Of a stretch of 35,256 bases of DNA, positions 32,905-35,256 are shown piece after piece (the stretch's first letter is position 1; every line of letters starts with the position of its first letter). The position numbers and the translations under genes were made by a program. Below the pieces are notes generated by a model. The model was not told where the DNA came from, searched no databases, and worked only from the letters and a program-made list of their open reading frames with translations. This stretch comes from an uncultured Ruminococcus sp. (lineage in GTDB: Bacteria > Bacillota > Clostridia > Oscillospirales > Ruminococcaceae), in assembly GCA_902776945.1 (NCBI GenBank), contig CACYSH010000036.1, forward strand, positions 1 through 35,256. Reading direction: 5' to 3'.

Positions 32905-35139
32905 GTGAAAGCCGCAGGACGTATCGGTGTGATTGTTGCGCACCTGATAAATAATCTTGATGTCGAATTTGTTGAAGTCATTCATAAAACAGCCGCAATT
33001 TACGGTTATGATACCGTTCTGATCTCAGGCGTGATAAACTACATGAACGAAATGCTCGATGAGGATCACAGCAAGGGTCTGATAAACATTTATGATCTGA
33101 TCGTTTCATCAGACTTTGACGGTTTTATTTTTTCAGCCGATCTGTTTTGCAGCGACCGACTGCGAAGCCGTATTTTTGATATGCTGCGTAAAGCTGAAAA
33201 ACCGTGTGTTGTGATAGGCTATCAGCAAAATGACTTTCCTGTGATAACCATGCCCGAAAGTGAACTTCTGTACCTTTCGACCGAACATCTTATACATAAG
33301 CATAACTGCCGTCGGCTCTATTGCATCGGCGGTTATAAGGGAGATAAAAAATCTGAGGAACGTATCTCGGGCTTTCGCAATGCAATGGATAAAGCAGGCT
33401 TGCCATATGATGAAAGCTGTATCTTCTACGGAAATTACTGGAGCTTCATACCTCATGAGATAGGCATAAAGCTTGCAGAAAGGGAGATACCGTTGCCTGA
33501 CGGAATTGTCTGTGCAAGTGACATAATGGCAGTCGAACTTTGCCGAACACTCAGATCACACGGTATACGTGTGCCTGATGATATAAAGATCACGGGCTGT
33601 GACGGCGATCTTATATCACTGACAGAGTATGTGTCGATAGCAACAGTTGCTGGGCAGGCAAGGTACTGCGGAAGACGTTCTGCCGAAAAACTTCTTCAGC
33701 TCATGGAAAATGATGTCTCAGAGACACAGGAACGCTACTTCTCACTTGTCATCGGGGAAAGCTGCGGCTGTACCGACAGGAGCAGCATTGAACAAAGCAG
33801 CGCTCTCTCGGAGATACGTGATTATGCAGGCACATTTTACAGAATAAAACAAAGCTATCGTCTGGGGAGCTGTGCCGACATACTGAGCAAGATGTCGGAA
33901 TGCAGCACTCCCGAAGATGTTATGCGCACAGCAGGTGAATGTATCTTTATGATACCGGGCTTCACAAGAGCGGAGATATGCCTGTGTGAAGACTGGCGGA
34001 GAAGTTTTCAGAATCCTGCTCTTTACAGGCGAGGCGGTCTTTCATCGAATATGCTGCTCGGTCTTGAAACAGTAGATAACTGTTTTAAGACCCCGTTTTC
34101 GGAATTTTCCACATCAGAGCTTCTGCCTTTTTTTGAACAGCCGCACGAACCTCAGCTGACAGCGGTGACTTCGCTGCATTACAAAGATCAGATATTCGGA
34201 TATATTTGTCTGAGCTATAAAAATGCCGCCGAGATCGTTCTTGACGATTACCTTATGAATTGGTGCGATTCGGTCAGCAGTGGCTTGAACAACGTACAGA
34301 ATAAAATGTATAAGATTTATGTCAATCAGCGGATCGAGGCTATTTCGGAATATGCGCCACTGCTGGGTATATATAACAAACGTGGTCTGATAGGCAGGCT
34401 CACGCAGACAATAATAGATGACAGTGAAACAGTCAGAGTTCTTACTGTCATTTCGTACATGAAAAATGAAAAGAAAAAATATCCTGTTCCGCCTATCCAT
34501 GCGATAGTAAATGCTCTCAGGATAGCGTCACCCGAAGAAATGCTGCTTGCGAGCATCGAGGACGATCTGATCGCCATTGTGAGCAGTGATAACGAACAAA
34601 AGGGTCTGCATCGTGACTGGGCAGGAGAGATAGCAGAAAAAGCCGATGAGATATATAAAGGCACGGTTATGATCGAACCCGAGAATATAGTCTTTTTTTC
34701 TGAAAGGATCGCTTCGGCAGATATATTCAGCATCTCTGAGATATTGGATTATGCCGTTCATAATATCAGGGGAAAAATGCTTACCATGCAGGCAGGTATT
34801 TTCAGTTACAGGGATACATTCACAACATTGCGTGAGAGCATATTCAGTTCACCGCAGAATGAATGGAGCGTTGAGTCTATCACAAGAAGTCTCGGCATAA
34901 GCAAAAGCCATTTCCAGCGGATATATAAGGAATTATTCGGTACGAGCTGCAAAGAGGACATCATTGCAGCGAGAATGGAAAGAGCAGGTTATTATCTCAC
35001 ACATACGGAGTTATCTGTTACTGAGATAGCCGAACGATGCGGATACCCAAACATAAGTCATTTTATTCGTCAGTTTAAAAAGAAAAACGGAGTATCACCT
35101 AATGAGTATCGAAAAACCAAAAGAAATAAGCAGTTATAA
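32905..35139 (+). CDS. AraC-type regulator with periplasmic-binding-like sensor domain
   Basis: 744 aa from GTG 32905, which has GAGG eight bases upstream; a GTG three codons earlier is too close to that site. Residues 5-280 resemble a LacI/Peripla_BP_3 sugar-binding fold (GRIGVIVAHLINN, LTEYVSIATVAGQARYCGRR, VIGESCGC). The middle (about 300-630) is not recognised. The end (about 640-735) is an AraC HTH pair: SVESITRSLGISKSHFQRIY and SVTEIAERCGYPNISHFIRQ, then FKKKNGVSPNEYR. Cytosolic, without membrane helices. Divergent position and joint intergenic region suggest it senses a mannan-derived sugar and controls the mannanase gene. A truncated paralogue is at 29452-29661. Confidence 0.88.
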   Translation: MKAAGRIGVIVAHLINNLDVEFVEVIHKTAAIYGYDTVLISGVINYMNEMLDEDHSKGLINIYDLIVSSDFDGFIFSADLFCSDRLRSRIFDMLRKAEKPCVVIGYQQNDFPVITMPESELLYLSTEHLIHKHNCRRLYCIGGYKGDKKSEERISGFRNAMDKAGLPYDESCIFYGNYWSFIPHEIGIKLAEREIPLPDGIVCASDIMAVELCRTLRSHGIRVPDDIKITGCDGDLISLTEYVSIATVAGQARYCGRRSAEKLLQLMENDVSETQERYFSLVIGESCGCTDRSSIEQSSALSEIRDYAGTFYRIKQSYRLGSCADILSKMSECSTPEDVMRTAGECIFMIPGFTRAEICLCEDWRRSFQNPALYRRGGLSSNMLLGLETVDNCFKTPFSEFSTSELLPFFEQPHEPQLTAVTSLHYKDQIFGYICLSYKNAAEIVLDDYLMNWCDSVSSGLNNVQNKMYKIYVNQRIEAISEYAPLLGIYNKRGLIGRLTQTIIDDSETVRVLTVISYMKNEKKKYPVPPIHAIVNALRIASPEEMLLASIEDDLIAIVSSDNEQKGLHRDWAGEIAEKADEIYKGTVMIEPENIVFFSERIASADIFSISEILDYAVHNIRGKMLTMQAGIFSYRDTFTTLRESIFSSPQNEWSVESITRSLGISKSHFQRIYKELFGTSCKEDIIAARMERAGYYLTHTELSVTEIAERCGYPNISHFIRQFKKKNGVSPNEYRKTKRNKQL

Positions 35140-35205
35140 TGCGGTTTCAGTAAATAGCTATAATTGAGCAAAAATCCTAACACTCTGTCAAAATGCACAA
35201 AAACA

Positions 35206-35256
35206 TCAAGCGACCATATCCAAAAAGGCAGACTTATCCTCTGTAGCTTTCGCGAG
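35206..35256 (-). CDS. Possible 3' end of a gene entering from the right
   Basis: On the minus strand the frame from the window edge reads LAKATEDKSAFLDMVA, then TGA at 35206. This is plausible protein sequence, but 16 codons are too few to identify it. The 66 bases between this and the regulator stop hold nothing recognisable. Confidence 0.3.
   Translation of the reverse strand, partial: LAKATEDKSAFLDMVA

Overview
The window looks like chromosome of a gut or rumen Gram-positive Clostridia member, most likely Ruminococcus or a close Oscillospiraceae relative. This is inferred from content: AGGAGG-type ribosome binding sites, consensus sigma-A promoters, BspA-type leucine-rich repeats, FHA and kinase proteins with N-terminal zinc ribbons, a Firmicutes-style WXG100/EssC secretion locus, a GH26 mannanase and an AraC/periplasmic-binding-type regulator. 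No rRNA or tRNA gene was seen, so the genus is not proven.

Layout. Bases 1-141 are the 5' end of a group II intron on the minus strand, cut by the window edge. Bases 333-18611 form one minus-strand run of 15 closely spaced or overlapping genes, apparently read from a good promoter at 18660-18688. In transcription order they are: a coiled-coil accessory protein; two proteins sharing an almost identical N-terminal module with different C-terminal domains (one a zinc metallopeptidase, the other unknown), probably secreted effectors; a TPR protein; four WXG100-like small proteins; a repeat-built protein of unknown function; an EssC-type ATPase split into two coupled genes; two PP2C phosphatases; an FHA protein; and a transmembrane Ser/Thr kinase with a leucine-rich-repeat ectodomain. 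I read this as a type VII (T7SSb-like) secretion system with its own phospho-signalling module. EsaA, EssA and EssB were not recognised.

Bases 18612-21300 hold a cluster of six TGAAATGACC-type repeats, a lone CHC2/Toprim/RepA-type primase-helicase, a palindrome at its probable promoter, and a 115-bp MITE-like insertion with perfect 16-bp terminal inverted repeats and a 9-bp target duplication. Bases 21303-27420 are a plus-strand operon: a tiny membrane protein, a second transmembrane kinase with a large insert in its C-lobe and a propeller-like ectodomain, and a secreted/surface protein that appears split in two by a frameshift. It ends in a strong terminator.

Bases 27421-29710 are a scar region: broken gene pieces (a MOBP-type relaxase fragment, a truncated copy of the regulator found further right, other remnants) around one MBL-fold hydrolase gene. 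Bases 29842-35139 hold a secreted multidomain mannanase-esterase and a divergent AraC-type regulator that probably controls it. The last 50 bases may be the 3' end of another minus-strand gene.
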